DNA of 64,000 nt from Eutrigla gurnardus (GCA_963514095.1 OY741277.1:8027409-8091408); one strand, 5' to 3'; positions 46,510 to 62,085 are shown, numbered from the stretch's first letter. Translations and numbers: made by a program. The notes: generated by a model not told the origin, from the sequence alone.

Positions 46510-48599
46510 TCATATTAAAATAAAGTCTTTGTCTGCCTCCTCCCCAGAGTCTGAGGACTTCTTGCCCGCTGCCTTTTCCTTGTCTCGGTTCGGAGATCGG
46601 TCCTTGGTTTTGAAGGAGCCATGATCCTCAGAATTGGTACGGAGACGGCTGGGCCGCTTAACGGAGTCGGACGCCCTCACTAAAAGAGAGAGAAGATGAC
46701 GGTAAGTGTTGGCAATGCTTATGGGGAAAAAAGCTGGGGCTCTGCACGGATGTCCGTGTAACGCCAATTTGGTGTATGCTACAAGCTGTAGGCTAGCAAT
46801 CAACGGCACATGTGCTGAACACGTGCTCCAAGCTGATACAGTATAAAAAAACAGTGCAAAGGACTGCATGATTAAAAACTAGCAACGTGCCAGTCCTTGT
46901 TTTTTAAGTTTTTTTTTTATAAAACCCATCTCCTGAAGGCACTCATGTCCAACAATGATTCTTACAAAATATGAGGAACACATTTTTATCAAAATATATT
47001 TGTTTTAAAAAAAGTTGGTGTTGTTTAAGTGCCTTCTAATGGTGCTGAGGCTGTGAGCTTGCTGTTGCTGTACTCGGCAGACAAAAAAATTGCCCCCCTC
47101 CACAGATGGAATAATTCACTTTGCATATCGAAAAAAACAACAATAATTTGATCAAACTTCTATCGAGGATCAACAAAAGAAAGAGAGAGAAAACAAGCAG
47201 CCAATGGTTTCATAAGGAATTCTCATTTGCCTCGGAGCAGGAATTATGCTCATGAACATGACTCAGATACATACTCTGACAGGCCCTAGAGGGCGTCACT
47301 GAACACATACAGTAAACAAAAAGGGAAGAGAGAAGAAAAGGAGACCAAAGTACAGACATCATGTATAAAAACATCAGATGGAGGGAGCAAAGCTGGATAA
47401 AAGTCATCAAGCTGCCAGGCTGCCTGTCACATATCCAACATCAAACATCCATCAGTGTATCTACGGGGAATCTGCTCTCGCCAACGGACAGGTTTTAGGG
47501 GAAGTAGGCCAATATGTTTGTAAGAAGATGACTGTTTAAAGTTTTTGATCAGCTGTTGAGTTCATAGCATTTGAAAATCTACATGGAAATGCTATAATAG
47601 ATTTTGACAGAGAGACTTTGCGACGCACCATCCTGAGTGGTTTTGTTTGCAGAGCCCCCTAATTGCAGACTGGTCTGGCCATCTTTGTCTTTCTCCGACA
47701 CTGCCCTCTTCAGCGTTTGAGGATGAACTGTGACCTTAGGAGACATGCTGCCACTGCTGGGGGAATCCGAGCTTTCATCTGTCAAGAAAATGATCAGAAA
47801 ACAAATTATATAAGCTCAAAACACATCTGTCATAGAGAGAGATTAAAAACGAAACAGTGTGTCAATCAGATCCTGTGCTTGTACCTATGCTCTTGCTGGT
47901 ACTGCTGGTCCTCGGCTTCTGTGGGATGGTGGGTCGGCTGGCCAAGGCAGGCTTCGCTCCCTGTGGCACCGGTGGTTTGGGACTTATTGGTCCCCCAGGG
48001 GAACTTGAGGAGGACGTAGCCCGGAGACGAGGGGCCAGGTCAGGCTTGGTCTCGCCACGAGGAGGGGTCTTCTCTGGTGAACCAGTCGGAGCGTCTGATT
48101 TGTTGATTGAGCCACTCGGGGACCTGCTTTCTGAATTGCTGGGCTGAGGCTTGGCTGTTGACACACACACACAAATTAAAACATTAAAAGAAAAATTGAT
48201 ACTATGCACATAATGTGTTTCATGGTCTGTGTTGGTATTAAACCAGACTCCAAAACATGTCCATGTGAACAGATAAAAGCACTTACTTGTTGCATTGCTC
48301 TCAGGCCTGTCAGGGCTGGAAGACTAGAGGAGACACAAGGACACAGTATTGCATCAGTATATACATAAATGCAGAAAGCTAATCAAATATAGATTTTTTC
48401 TTTTAATGGATCACTTAGTTTTTGCAGTCAATTTTATAATAAGTGTAAACGTTTTATTGTTACAGTGATAGATGGAAGTGCAGTACTTTAATACTGAATG
48501 TCCACTACCAAGCAACATCCAAACAGAAGGGGGCGCCATTGTGTTAGAAAATGCCCACATACCCAAGCTTTGTATGAAGTAATCTCTATCTCTCTCACT

Positions 48600-48632
<33 letters not shown>

Positions 48633-51600
48633 CTGGAAGCCAGCCAGAACAAGCAGATGGCGGGAGAAGCTTTAGTGTCACTGATACAAGGTCAGAAAAA
48701 ACCCTAATGCTTCAAACACCATAAACCTCTTATTGCACACACAAACACATCGTAGTGCAGCGACTGCAGAGTTAGGGACCTATTATTATACATGAACACA
48801 TTTACAGGTGCTAACACAAATAGTATACAAAACATAATTATTGCCCTTATTAAACTCTGGGGTGTTATTTCACTAATTCTGCTTTCCTTGAATCTGTAAT
48901 TTTTTTTTTTTTTACTTTTTTGCATTTGAGGAAAAATGGACAGGTCGATGTAGAACAGAGCACTTGTAGTTTAAGATATCTGTGTGTGTGTGTGTGTGTG
49001 TGTGTTTCCTATTTTGTGTTTTCTCCCTTAAATCGGATGTTGTCCTCATTTAAAGAAGCATCTATCCATCTCACTCACATACAACTATAAAACCATAACA
49101 CTTTTGTTTTATCATTTAACCGTCATGCTATTTTGACATTAATTATCAGAAATAGCAAACATAGATTACGGTATATAAATTTGTCATTAAATACAGCTTG
49201 AATAATGGAGTTTACAGTCCCAGATCTGCAGGTGAAGGTCTAGACGTGAATCCAAAGGTAATCACTAAACTTTTGAATCTGCAAGAGCGGGAATTACTGA
49301 GCTGAAATAGTTTATTAACGTATTAACAAAGACCTACACAAATGTTGTAGGTGCAGGATATGCTGTATTTCATATTGGGGAGCACAATCATCAAGTCATC
49401 AAGACTCATCCTACATGGTGGCGTCTCTTCCATTCCGTTCTTTCTTGTTACCCCGGTGCTTTTTGAAATCACAACACCTCACCTTGTGTGCTCTCCTCTC
49501 CTGCTTGGCCTTCATTTCTGCCAGGAGGCCGCTGCCCATCAACTGCAATCCTGGGTACCGCCTGCCTCCCTGAGGGCTGCCCCGGCCATCCGAACACTCC
49601 CACGGCTCGTCCATGGAGTCTGGCGTCCTCAGCTCCTCTGAGCGGTCTGAGCTGCTGCTGTAGTCTGTGGGCTGCGAGCGGCTGGAGGCGTCTCTGCAGT
49701 ACAGACAGGAATTATTAGAGAATTGGGGCCAGACAGGCATATTGAGTCTGTTCTGTTAGAGAAAAAATTTTGACTATACCTGGATTTTGTCTCAGGTCCT
49801 GGGCTCTTTACTGCCACCTTTGGTGAGGAGGGCTCCTCAGGGATGGGAGCGGGTATCATGGCTGCAGAGGCTGATGATGTACCTGAAGCTGCGTGGGCTG
49901 CATGGTTTTTCTCCGACTTACCCAAAGCTGGGGTCGGCACCTGACTTTTTTCGGACTTATCTGATTTGTCTGATTTATCAGATTTATCTGCTTTGTCAGA
50001 TTTGGAAGAACGTTTGATGAGATTGAGGAATCCTCCTTTACTCTTCTTCTTCTCTCCATCGTGAGAGTCTGAACTCTTGGAACGTCTGAGAGGAAACAGA
50101 ACGTTCTCAAATAAGCTTAAGAGATTTAGTGCAATAATATGCATTTACGCATATTTACTGGCCATATGAAAACCTTCACGAGAAAACTATAAATGAAGCA
50201 TAATCCTTACTTGGAATCCATCCTGGTGACTTTTGTCGAAAAGAACTCGTCCACGCCCTCATCCACCCTTCCCATGAGGCCATTCTGCTCGCCATCCTGA
50301 GGTGGAGCAGTGTTTATTTGCTGAAAGAGGAAGTTAAAGATTCTGGTACCATGTCTGGGAATGAACCAATGTGTTGAACTGAACCTGAAAAATCCATGCA
50401 AAGCTGCTGAGCTTCACTCACAGGTACTTTGCTGGAATGCTTTTTCTTGTTCCGACGGGGTCGCAGTTTGGTGAAGTGCTGAAGCTTTTTTTCCTCCTCA
50501 GATGGCAACTCCACCATCACTCCTGGTGGTCGGTGCTCCAGCTTGGGCAGGGCCTGAGACGGAGTAGGTGGAGTTTGAGATGAAGTTGAAGTGTCCTCCA
50601 CATGGACGGGGACGTCTTCCAGGGCTTTGTCCAGGTCAAACTCCATCTCTGTAAGTGGGACAGTCATTAGGAGGTTCATTGTAGATTTACATTGAATGTT
50701 GAAGTCCACAGACGTTCTTCAGCGAATGAAGAAGACATAAAACTGCATTTTTTCAACTGCACGTTTGAAATAATGTAGAAGGACTGTGATCACAGTGACC
50801 GGCTCATCTGCCAACAGCACGGGGTCTCTCCTTCACACGTCTTGCTTATAACAGAGCTAATTGTGTTGGCACTTTCAAGCTGTTCAGTAAAAATAAGTAT
50901 CATATGGAGGTAATTTAGTGCCATCATGATGTTTTTAATTTGGTATTTTGGCAAGAAACTCGAATACAGTTGTTTGAAGCCGATGTGTTCACAGCAATGA
51001 TATTAGAGAGGGAATTATGACTTGTTTAACCTGCTAACAATACCCCTAAGCATTTTCTAATGCATTGTTTAAACTAATAACACTATTTTTTCGTATTTAA
51101 ATCTAAATATTTTATTTCCTAATCCTTTCAATTGTGTGTTATATGCAAGAAACCACTATAGACACAAACAATAGAGTGATATGGTAACATTTAGAATGTT
51201 TTGACGGTTTACACTAACTTATTTTTTTCCCGAATGCTGGTGAAAAATGTGAATTTGGAGCGTTGCCGTCAATTGTAGTGTTTAGAAATCAAATCTGAAA
51301 CGGGAGGTCAGACTTTTAAATTTTTTTAAAAAATTGTCTAAGCAAAATGCAATTGGTGAATCTCTTATTAAACCAGTCACCCTAATCCATAAGCTTTTTA
51401 TTGTATAAAGCAGAAAGACGATGTACTGTTTGATTGTATTACAACACACAATACAACACAATGTCTTATGAAATATAAGCAAATCATATATAATAAACTG
51501 CTTACCAAAGGCACGAGACACCGGCCGAAGCATTCTGCTGTGGATGCTCTTCCTCTTGGATTTAGGGGTCATCTGAAAGAGGTGCACTTAATCAGATAAG

Positions 51601-54600
51601 ATGTTTGCCAAAGCATGTAATTTCTATCACTCACACCAGTTTTAAGTTTGATAACTCATGTTCCTGAAAACTTAAACATCCTGGGTGATCAAATGAATGA
51701 ACAAATATCATAAACTCTATCAACTCTAACTGTTGGACTGTGGTTTCCTATTTGGGATTCTGTCCACCTCGTATTTGTTACTACATTACATATCATAGTC
51801 TGCCAGTTTGCACTCAGACCAAACATCATGGTGGTTTAAATGTGTGCTAGAGTTAGACAGATATCTACATATATATATACAAGAATGATACTACAATTAT
51901 ATTGTACTGTGATCCACATTTACAAGGTTGTGATGACATGGTGCATTGAGAGTACAGGAGCAGTGCAATGTGGCTGAATGCATTAAGAGAAATAATGTCA
52001 GTGTCACAATGTTAAATAATTCGGTGAGTGAGTGATCGACAAAAGCGTGCTACAATACTAATATTGTAGTTTTTCTGCACTAGCTTTAAAACAAATAATC
52101 AGGATCAACTATGTAAAAACACGAGGCTGTGTGTGTTAGACAGAGCTCCAGCACAGAGAACCATGAAGCAGGCAGGCACAGTGAACAGACAGGAACGAGA
52201 AATAACGGTGAGACGAAAAGAACATGTATTGAAAGGAGAGTATAGAGGGACAGTCCAGAATTACTTACACTGGTGCAGCACAAAATCTCCATGGAGCAAA
52301 AGATGGAAAGAGAAGGAAGAACAGAGGAAAAGAAGATTGAAGAGGAGGAAAGACAACACACACCGAAGCCTAACACACAAATGAAAGAGATAGCTGGTGT
52401 ACCCTGTTCATGTAAAAGAGGAGGAAGTAGAGGGAAGTAGGACAGAGAGGGATATAAGATGAAAAGCCGGGTAAGACACAAGAGAAACGGACGAGACCAG
52501 AGACAGAAGAACATCAACACTTCTTTTCTACAACAGATAGACATAAAACATAGTAAAAAAGAAAAGCTGCCATTCCTCGTCTCAAGACCCTTGACATTTT
52601 ACCAAAGGTTGAATAAATCCTGAACAGTGGTGGGGATTCAGAAACCTTTATTTCTTTGCTTATTTCAAATTTGCTCATTTTAGAGGTGAACTTATTCACA
52701 TACATAAATGGTCAGGCTCGATTCGTTGACTAATTGGGCTGTCGAGATCGAATGATTTGTTTAGATCTAGAGATCGAGGGATTTGTTTAGATCTAGAGGT
52801 TGAGGGATTTGTTTAGATCTAGAGATCGAGTGATTTGTTTAGATCTAGAGATTGAGGGATTTGTTTAGATCTAGAGATCGAGGGATTTGCTTAGATCTAG
52901 AGATCGAGGGATTTGTTTAGATCTAGAGGTTGAGGGATTTGTTTAGATCTAGAGATCGAGGGATTTGTTTAGATCTAGAGATCGAGTGATTTGTTTAGAT
53001 CGGGTGATTTGCTTAGATCTAGAGATCGAGTGATTTGTTTAGATCTAGAGATCGAGTGATTGTTTAGATCTAGAGGTCGAGTGATTTGCTTAGATCTAGA
53101 GGTCGAGTGATTTGCTTAGATCTAGAGGTTGGGTGATTTGCTTAGATCTAGAGATCGAGTGATTTGGTTAGATCTCGAGATCCAGGGATTTGTTTAGATC
53201 TAGAGATCGACTGATTTGTTCAAATTTAGATTGTGTTCTTTTGTGCGATTCATTGTGCAGAAGTGTTATCCAAGTAAGATTTTCTTCAGTGGAGGACAGC
53301 CCTAAATCACAGCTACAGTTACTTACTGTAACCAACCAGGTGTATGTTGTACACACAAGCATATCTGTAATCCGCCCAAACTTACCATGCATGTCTCTAG
53401 ATCCTCCAGCCTCTCAGCCTCTAGTATCTCAGTGGAAGCCCGTTTAGGAATCTTTTCCTCCGGGATGTCCAGATCCACCGACCCCTGCTGCACCAACGGG
53501 CGACCTCGCCGCACCAGGTGGTCCGCCTGGAACGAAGAGAGAACATTTTAGCACAAGAAGTGACGAGACTAGCCATTGTTAATGAATCGATGAGCCATTT
53601 GAGAGCTCTGTTGACTTAAATTACCAGAGTGAGTTGAGAACTGGAAAGAGCCTCCAAAATCTCATCAACAATGCGATCGGACAGGAAGGACGCTAGACTC
53701 AGCTTCACCTCACTGTCACAGAGAAAGAGAGTGACCGTCAGGTAGCAAAGCAAGGCAGAAGCAAACCTAACCACAGAAAGAGCTCCGTGATTTGTTACAT
53801 GTAAATATAAATCATACTATTCAGAACACACACCTGATCTTGTTGATAATATCCACCCCAGACTGCTCCAGGAGGGTTTTGGTGACAAAGCTTTTGGGTA
53901 CGACCATCTTGGCTGAGCTGGCCTTCATTAGCTCAGGACGAAGACTACTCCTCTTCAGCACATGGGGACACAGAGACTCTGCGGCATCCATCATTGACTC
54001 CAACAGAGTCTGCAACGAGTGAACATGAGAGATGGATGGATATGAATATCTGTTTATGATAAAGGGTTTGATCAAAGCGACTTCTGCCTGACAAAAACTC
54101 CAACTTCAAAGGAACATCTATATTAAGTAATTGTTTTCATTTTATCTGAAAGTATTATCATTACTTCTTTTGTTAAAACATTTATATTTTGCATATTTTT
54201 GCGTAAAGCACGTTATAACTTAGATTTTTATATCTTAGTATTTTCCATTCTTTTCACTGCCTGTAGGTGGTGCCTTTTTTCTAGTTTTCACTCTATTTAT
54301 TACAAACCTAGACCATGTAAACCATAAATACTGTAGGTGATCTATTTTGAACCCTTGGCAGTTTTCAATTTAAGATATTTGGCAAAACTGACTTCAAATA
54401 TTTTTTAAGTGTCCTTTTTTAGCGGCTGCAATTCATAGTTGGACCATTTGTTCTATCATTGCCTGAGCAAAATAACCTTACCTGTAGTTGTTGGTCCATG
54501 ACGTTAGTCACCTCCCCAGCCATAGACTCCAGTTTCTCCTGGATGGGTCCCACTGACGAGCTGTTCACCTCCTCTCTGGAAGCGGATCCTAGGTGGTAGA

Positions 54601-56132
54601 GGTTCGGGAGCAGCTGGGGAGATGCAGAGCGGAGGACATGGGATAAATATAAGAATCCAAGAAAAGATGTAGGCGACTGACCTCCAAATACACATGCACC
54701 AACGAGACATGTGCGTGTAATGTGCGTATCCTCACCGTTTTAGAGTTCCTGGCGTCTTTGATGAGGTTTTCTGCTGACCTGACGTCTTCCAAGATGGCGT
54801 CTGTCTCAGAGTTCCTCAAAGAGTTCAGGTGGTCCTGCACCTTCACACAGATCCTGTCGATCATCTGCAAGACAAAAACAAGATATGCAATTCAATTCTA
54901 TTTTAGCATTTTCAGTTCTGTGGCACGTCACTCTTCTCTGTGGTGCTGATTTACATTAACATTTATGCATTAATATGCTCTCTAACACCTGTTGTGTTGT
55001 TGTGGTCACGATGCCCTGCTGCAGCCGATAGGCCTGTTCCTGTAGGTATTTTCTGGTTTCGTGGTTCCTGTACAGATAATTCTCAATCTGGAAGGAAAAC
55101 ACAAAGCCACTGCCATGATAAGAGCCAACGTGATCATTAAAAAACATATCAGTATTTAAAAACCTATAACATTATTACAGGACAGCTGGCAGAATGAGTG
55201 AGAATAATTCACATACCTTTAGCAGAGCGTCCTCTGTCTTCTCGGGGCTGGCCTTCAGAGCCTGCGAGGCATCGATGATGGGGATGGGCATGAAACGAAT
55301 GGTGAAGTTCCTAATGGACACACAGCCAGGGGACATATTATTTCAATCGGTTCACATCATCGAGGAAGGGAAGATTGACAGACAGAGGGGCAAACACAGC
55401 ATTTCATAACACAGAAGAAAAGCGATTCATCTGAATATTTCATTTACTTCAAGGTCATCTTGCTGCCATTAGGCTTACTGAACCATAACATAAACAGTAA
55501 TATGCCCTGGTTCAATCAGCATGTAGCGTGCGTGTGGTGGAGACAGCAGTACATGTGGCCCGGCCCCTCACCTATTCTCACATTGGTCTATCGCGGAGCC
55601 TTGAACTGGCACCAGTAGAGAGGTTAGTGATCTTGAAATAGAGGTCACCAGGCAGTATTAATATTCATATTCGGGTGTGGGAGAAAGAAGGAATGACGGG
55701 AGATAGAAATGAAGACACAGTAGTAAGGCAGAGAGATGAAAATGAGGGCCATCTCAGAGGTGAACTGATTCATCTTTACTCAAACATGCCTGACTTGCCA
55801 GCGCCATGCCAGGAGATGCCGTCCTACTCATACAGATTTGACGTCTGTATGACGGCATCTGCTTTCTTCCCTTGTCTCTTGAACTGGCATATCTGCGAGC
55901 TGTACATGCGTCCTACGGACTTCTCCCTCCATCACCATCTTTATATAGGATCACTTACAACAAGAATGCTGTTTTAATGTCAAACAGTAGCTGCAGCTAA
56001 CAGCTATTTTCATTACTGATTAATCTGCTTATATCCTTCTCCATTCTTTGATTATCTGTATGCTCGTGAAGAATGACACTTTTTCCTACCAATTTCTTCA
56101 ACACCAAGGTTAAGTCTTGAAATCCCTAACAT

Positions 56133-56180
<48 letters not shown>

Positions 56181-56371
56181 CTGCTGAACAGAATAGAAAA
56201 CAGAATCAAGAAAAAAAACCATTTCATTTCAATAAAGTAACACAGAGACTCAGAGGGGAAATTGGTAGCTGTACTGCTGGGAGAATATGATAAACAGAGA
56301 GAGAGAAGATGAAAAGAGAAGTGGATGTACAGATGTGTCCCAGAAGCAAATTTAGTGAGCTGCTTGTGTCA

Positions 56372-56413
<42 letters not shown>

Positions 56414-56802
56414 TATTGAACATTCAAACAGTAGACGGAAGTTTGATTTAATCAGACTCGACTCATACTTTTGCTCTCTTGATATTTTCTCTTCTCTCTT
56501 CCTTTCCCTTCCTCAGCATCTTTTCTTCCACCATTGCTTCTCTGTTGTTACATTCCCTGCGTTTGTCACACTCTGGTTTACTTCCTCTCATCCTCTCTCG
56601 TTGTCTTCCTGTCTAAACACACCTCAAGGTTTCCTCCTGCTCAGAAAGCCCAATGACACACGGATGTGTGGGCTGCACCACACATCCATCCCTTCAGCAG
56701 CTTTCATGCCATGTATACTGTTAGAATAGATGTGCACTGTAACATATACTTTGAATTTAATTTAGAGCTGTAGAACACAAGCAGACACTCATCTGCATAC
56801 AG

Positions 56803-56863
<61 letters not shown>

Positions 56864-59800
56864 GATGCAGATAGAGTTACTTACTTTTCCAGAGCAGCTG
56901 CTACATCCTGAAGACCCTGAGGGCTGGTGCTGTTCCTATCCCACATCACAGTTCTGCACAGACAAACACACTGTGAGACAAGCTGAGTGACATGATCTGC
57001 AACATTTAAGTTGCCATCTACTGACAACTAAGAGGCAATATGACACTGTGTTAAATGACACAGGTGCGAGATGCAGTCGCACTTAATTTCTTCCCTTTTT
57101 TTGAAGTGATTTAAAAAAAATAGTAATTTACATGTGTTTCAGTGCATATAGGACCGCATATAAGGGAACTTATGTACATCTAACTGCACTGTATTCCCCC
57201 CCCCCCCCGACCTGATTCAGTGTTGCATTTCAAGTTGATCTCTGTTCATCTGCTGTTATTTATGATTGCTAATCATGCCAGCCATCAGCCAGCGCGTACT
57301 CACCTGAGTTTGGAGTTGATCTGTAGTGCCTTGGCCAACATCTTGGCTCCCATGTCCCCCATGGCATTCCCACTGATGTCTAACCTGGTGAGTGAGGAGT
57401 TGCTGCCAAGCGCGTTCAGGACGATGGTCAGGTCACTCTTCAGTCTGGAGTCTGCTAGAGACAAGGAGGTGAGGGGCTGGGGAGGGAAGAGGTGAGGGAG
57501 GAAGATGTGTGTGTTAGAAAGGAGGAGGTGTGTTAATATTACCAGAAGAAGGCGTTAAATACATGTTATGACTGTTATATCTGATGTGTTTGTTGCTGTC
57601 TTAGCAAAGCAGGACAGACTTCGGTTTATGTACCACATGCAGACTGTTCGATAGAGCCAGAGTTGATGAGCTGCCATCCAATTCTCAGTATATTTAGCTT
57701 TGGCAGCAACAGCAAACATTTAAAAAAAAAAGCTGTCTTGGTCCTTGTTGTATATCACTACCAGCTTTAACAAAAGCTATTGTAATGTATTGTTGAGAGC
57801 ATTAATATTCCTTTAAACAGTGCCAGCTTGTCCTGCCAAATTGTCCTTTGATATTCTACTGTCCATGTATGCATGGTTTCCATGTGTCTTCTATTTATTG
57901 AGCTTAATTTTCACACTTCCTTGGAGAAAGTGTGAGCATACAAACTCTCATCAAAATAATACAAAAAAGCATATTTTCCACACATTCAGTATTTACAGTG
58001 ATTCACTTATTACCTACATTTAAGCCTGACTATTTTCATTGCCAGGTATAACATCTAGTTTTTTTTTCAGTGAATCTTATTTTTTCCAAATGGCCTTCAA
58101 ACTTCGTCTTTTGTAAAAAATAAGTTATTATAAAAATGTTATTTTCCTGAGGGTCTGGTGACTCAAAGGGCAAACCCCAATTAAACATTTATCAGAGGAT
58201 CAAGTGGACTTGCCAGAGACGACTTCAAAATGTCACTGGTATTATCATTCAAATCAGGGCACTCCACAGGGTCAAATGAAAAATTCAGCACTGGATCAAG
58301 TGGATTTCTTTGTGATGTGTGAGTGATACAAGGGCTTACAAATGTCCAACAGCGCCCGTCTGTTCACCAGATTTGAGCTGCTCTATGATGCATGCCATTT
58401 ACACAGCTGGAGACTCTATGGGCCATCTTTACAAAACACAATCATGCTAGGCTACATTCACATCAAATGCAAATTGGTAGGGCCTAACTGGCCGAGTGTC
58501 TAGACATCCCTGTCAGTCCTTATTGTAGTATTTGACCCAAGCACAATTTTACAACGAATTTAGAGCTAAAAGTGGTACATCGGCTCCACTCAACAACAAA
58601 TCAGGAACATCCAATGACCCCAGACCTTTTGAACTTTTTGTTACATTTTTTTTAATATTAAATTTAAGTTCTTTTCATCATTTGCTTTTACTACATTTTA
58701 TTTTACCAGTTGAGCCAAACTGGGCTCTGTTAATGTTCAGTCCATTATTATATTATTCTATCTCATATATTCTATTACATAACTGTTCATCCTAGCTGGA
58801 TATGGTTTGTTATTTTATATGCTCACTAAAGGTTTTCAAAATCTTAAACTTGTGGTTTCTTAGGCAAACTCCGATGTGTAGATTGGTGATAAATGAGTCA
58901 GGCAGGTGGAATGAGAATGATCTTTATTTAAACAGATATCAAGCCAACTCTCCCTGTCACATGTCTGTCTTTTAAAGCCCTCTGCTTCCTGATCGGCCTT
59001 CTTCTCACTCATCCTTAGTAAATTCATCCTCTTCCTCTCCAGTGGAAGACAGAGGTTGCCAGGCACTCCATCCTAAAGCTATATTTTGTACTTATAAGGT
59101 CATGTTTTGCTCAGCCATTTCGGCGGCAAAATGATACTTAGTTACTCCCTTATATGGGCTTTATTTCCTGTAGCTGGTGTGTAACGCACACGCAAAGAGA
59201 GACATCACTAATTTATGTCTCAGGGCCTCATCAGACAGATGAGCTTAATTTACAACTAGGCCTCTTCTCATCTTCTTCCTAAACCTAACCATTCCTTACA
59301 CCTTCACTCATGCAACATCTGGGTAAAGTTAAGTCCCAACTAGAATGTGTTGTTGTTCAACTGAACGTTGAACTGACCAGATACTACAAACTGCAAAGTA
59401 ACTACTTATTATAGCTGCCATACATGTAGTGAAGGAAAAAGTACATTATATCCCTCTGACATGTAGTATCATAAAAGTAGAAAGTAGCATGAATGTAGCA
59501 TTAGTTCTCATCACGTCTGCATTCAATCTATGAACTACAGCACAAATATAGAAGATACTATGTTGTTGGGTGGGAATGGTGCAATGATTTCTTTTAATAA
59601 CTAATATTGTTGGATTTACTGTTCCTTCCTGTGAGGCCTCTCCAACAGGACAAAATGTATTTGATTTGTCTCCATGTGGATAAACATAGTGGATGTCATC
59701 CCTGAACACAGATGCAAAAATAGAGCAGCGCTGCAAAAAACACTCCCGGTGAAGTCTGAATGAGGATGATGAATTCCTTTTGAATGAAGCTTTTGTCTTT

Positions 59801-61317
59801 GAAGGAGAGTGATGAAGTGAGGGGTATTTTATTGACAGATTTTGAGCAGTAATATATGTGTGGAGGAATGGTATCAACATGGTTTCAAAGGCAGAACATT
59901 ACTTTTTTATGTCTTGTCTGAGGATGCAGAAAGACACATTTACTACCTGCATGTGCTCCTGCGGGGCATACAAGAAACATTAAACATGCAAATTTAAATA
60001 GGTGAAAGTTTATGAACCACTAGCTGCAATAACTCATATTCCACTTATGTAAAGTAGAAAACAAGATCCCCATCATTGGGATTCTAACGGCAAAAAAAAA
60101 AAAAAAATGTCCTTCCCGACACAAATACCATCAGGTTGTAGCAGTAAACATAGAAGAAGGAACTATACAAAGGCAACATCTGCATACTGTGCCTGCAAAG
60201 ATAATTACAAGTCCCATCCCTTCCCATGGCTGAAATAAATTACTTTCAGCAGCTCGGATTCTCAGTCCTCATTAATCACTACAATTGTGTAATCATTACC
60301 CTGCGTATGCATACATGCCTTGTTTAATAAAGCCAAGACAATGAGAAATTGTAACCCAAGACACAAAAATATAAGGGACCTTAAAGGAGAGATGAATTGA
60401 TCTTCTGAATGAATGTCTGTAAAATAATTAACTGTGTTTATTCGGATAAAACCCATTTATATATTAAGCGTGTGTATGCAGCAATAAAGCAACCTAACTC
60501 TCCACTACAGTTCACAATATCATGGTGGAGGATGACAGTGTTTTTTCTGATGACTCTTTTACAGACACGTTGGAGAAATTGGGAGTGTAGAGTTCATCTT
60601 TTCAGCGATTTCCCCATTCACACGATTCATAGTCCTTAACTGCATCTTCTTAAACCTTTTGCTTGTGATATTTACGTTTTTCACTGACCAAGAAATAGTC
60701 CAGGTTTAGGTACTGTTGGACAGCCACTGTTTTCCAGTCATTATGCTAAGCTAAGCTAACCAGTTGCTGGCTGGAGCTTTACTTTTTTATCAATATTGTG
60801 ACATAATTATTCTCTGAAACACAAAACAACACACAGCGACAGTGCTGTCTGTTGTGTAAGGTTTCTGTGAGTGTCTATGCGAGTGTAGAGGAGCATTTGT
60901 TGAAAGGAGAAAAAAAATTAGGACATTTTCCCGAGAGGGATGGTTGATGATCCAACCATTTTTTATATTTTCGCTTTGTTTTCTGTCTTTAATGTTCCTT
61001 TCTGGCAGTGGTTATCCTCCTTTATCCAGCCCCAGGCCCTGGGGAGGGAGTGGGTCTAATACCGTCGCCCCTTCGCCAATTCAGAATAGTCCCCAGACCC
61101 ATCAGCTGTCCTATGTAAGCTACAAAAACTAGCTTCTCTGTCACATATCTGCCCCTAATGAACCTTTAACCTCTGCATATCACTTTCTCAGTACATAACG
61201 TTTCTATCTCCTTTCCTTTTCTCTTTGTATCCAACCTGCACAGTCAGATAACCAGCTCATTCACAACACTATCTTCTCATGCACATAATGAATGACACAC
61301 ACACACACACACACACA

Positions 61318-61354
<37 letters not shown>

Positions 61355-62085
61355 TGGCGTCAGAATCGTTTCATATTACTTGCGCAACTATCAACTGAAC
61401 GCGTCACACCTGCGTGCTTTGACGCCTGTGCAGCACACAGCGCCTGACGTGTAATGTAGTTTCCTCATTGACTTATAATGGTCACGCGTTCACGCGCACG
61501 TTCACGCGTGATGGCTGCTGCACGCCTGTGATCACATTACGCGGAGTAACTACGCGTAACATTCATGCGTTTTTTAGCGAACGCACGCATTAACGCTCGC
61601 ATGAAGATAATTGAACATTTTTGTCAGGCGCTCACATGTATGCGGAAACGACGTGCGCAGACTCTGTCACGCGTAACAAGAAGCTGCGTACATATGAAGC
61701 AGCGTGCGCACGTCTGTCTCTCACTGTTTGACAAATGTTGTTACGCGTTCACACGCACGTGCGGTCGCAGATTCTGATGCTGCGCGGCCAGAATTGATCT
61801 GCTGTGCGCACCTACTCCGCGTAACTTGAACGCGTAATGTAGTTGCCTCCCCTGGCTGACTGAAATGAACAGGCCAACTACATTACGCGTTCAAGTTACG
61901 CGGAGTAGGTGCGCACAGCAGATCATATGTCAGCTGCGTACATCATATGTACGCAGCTTCTTGTTACGCGTGACATACAACCTGCGCACGACAACGCACG
62001 CACGCACGCACGCATAACAAATAACCATGCGTTCACACACACGCTGCTGCGCATCTTTCTAAGTGTTTTGACATTGATTTACCTT

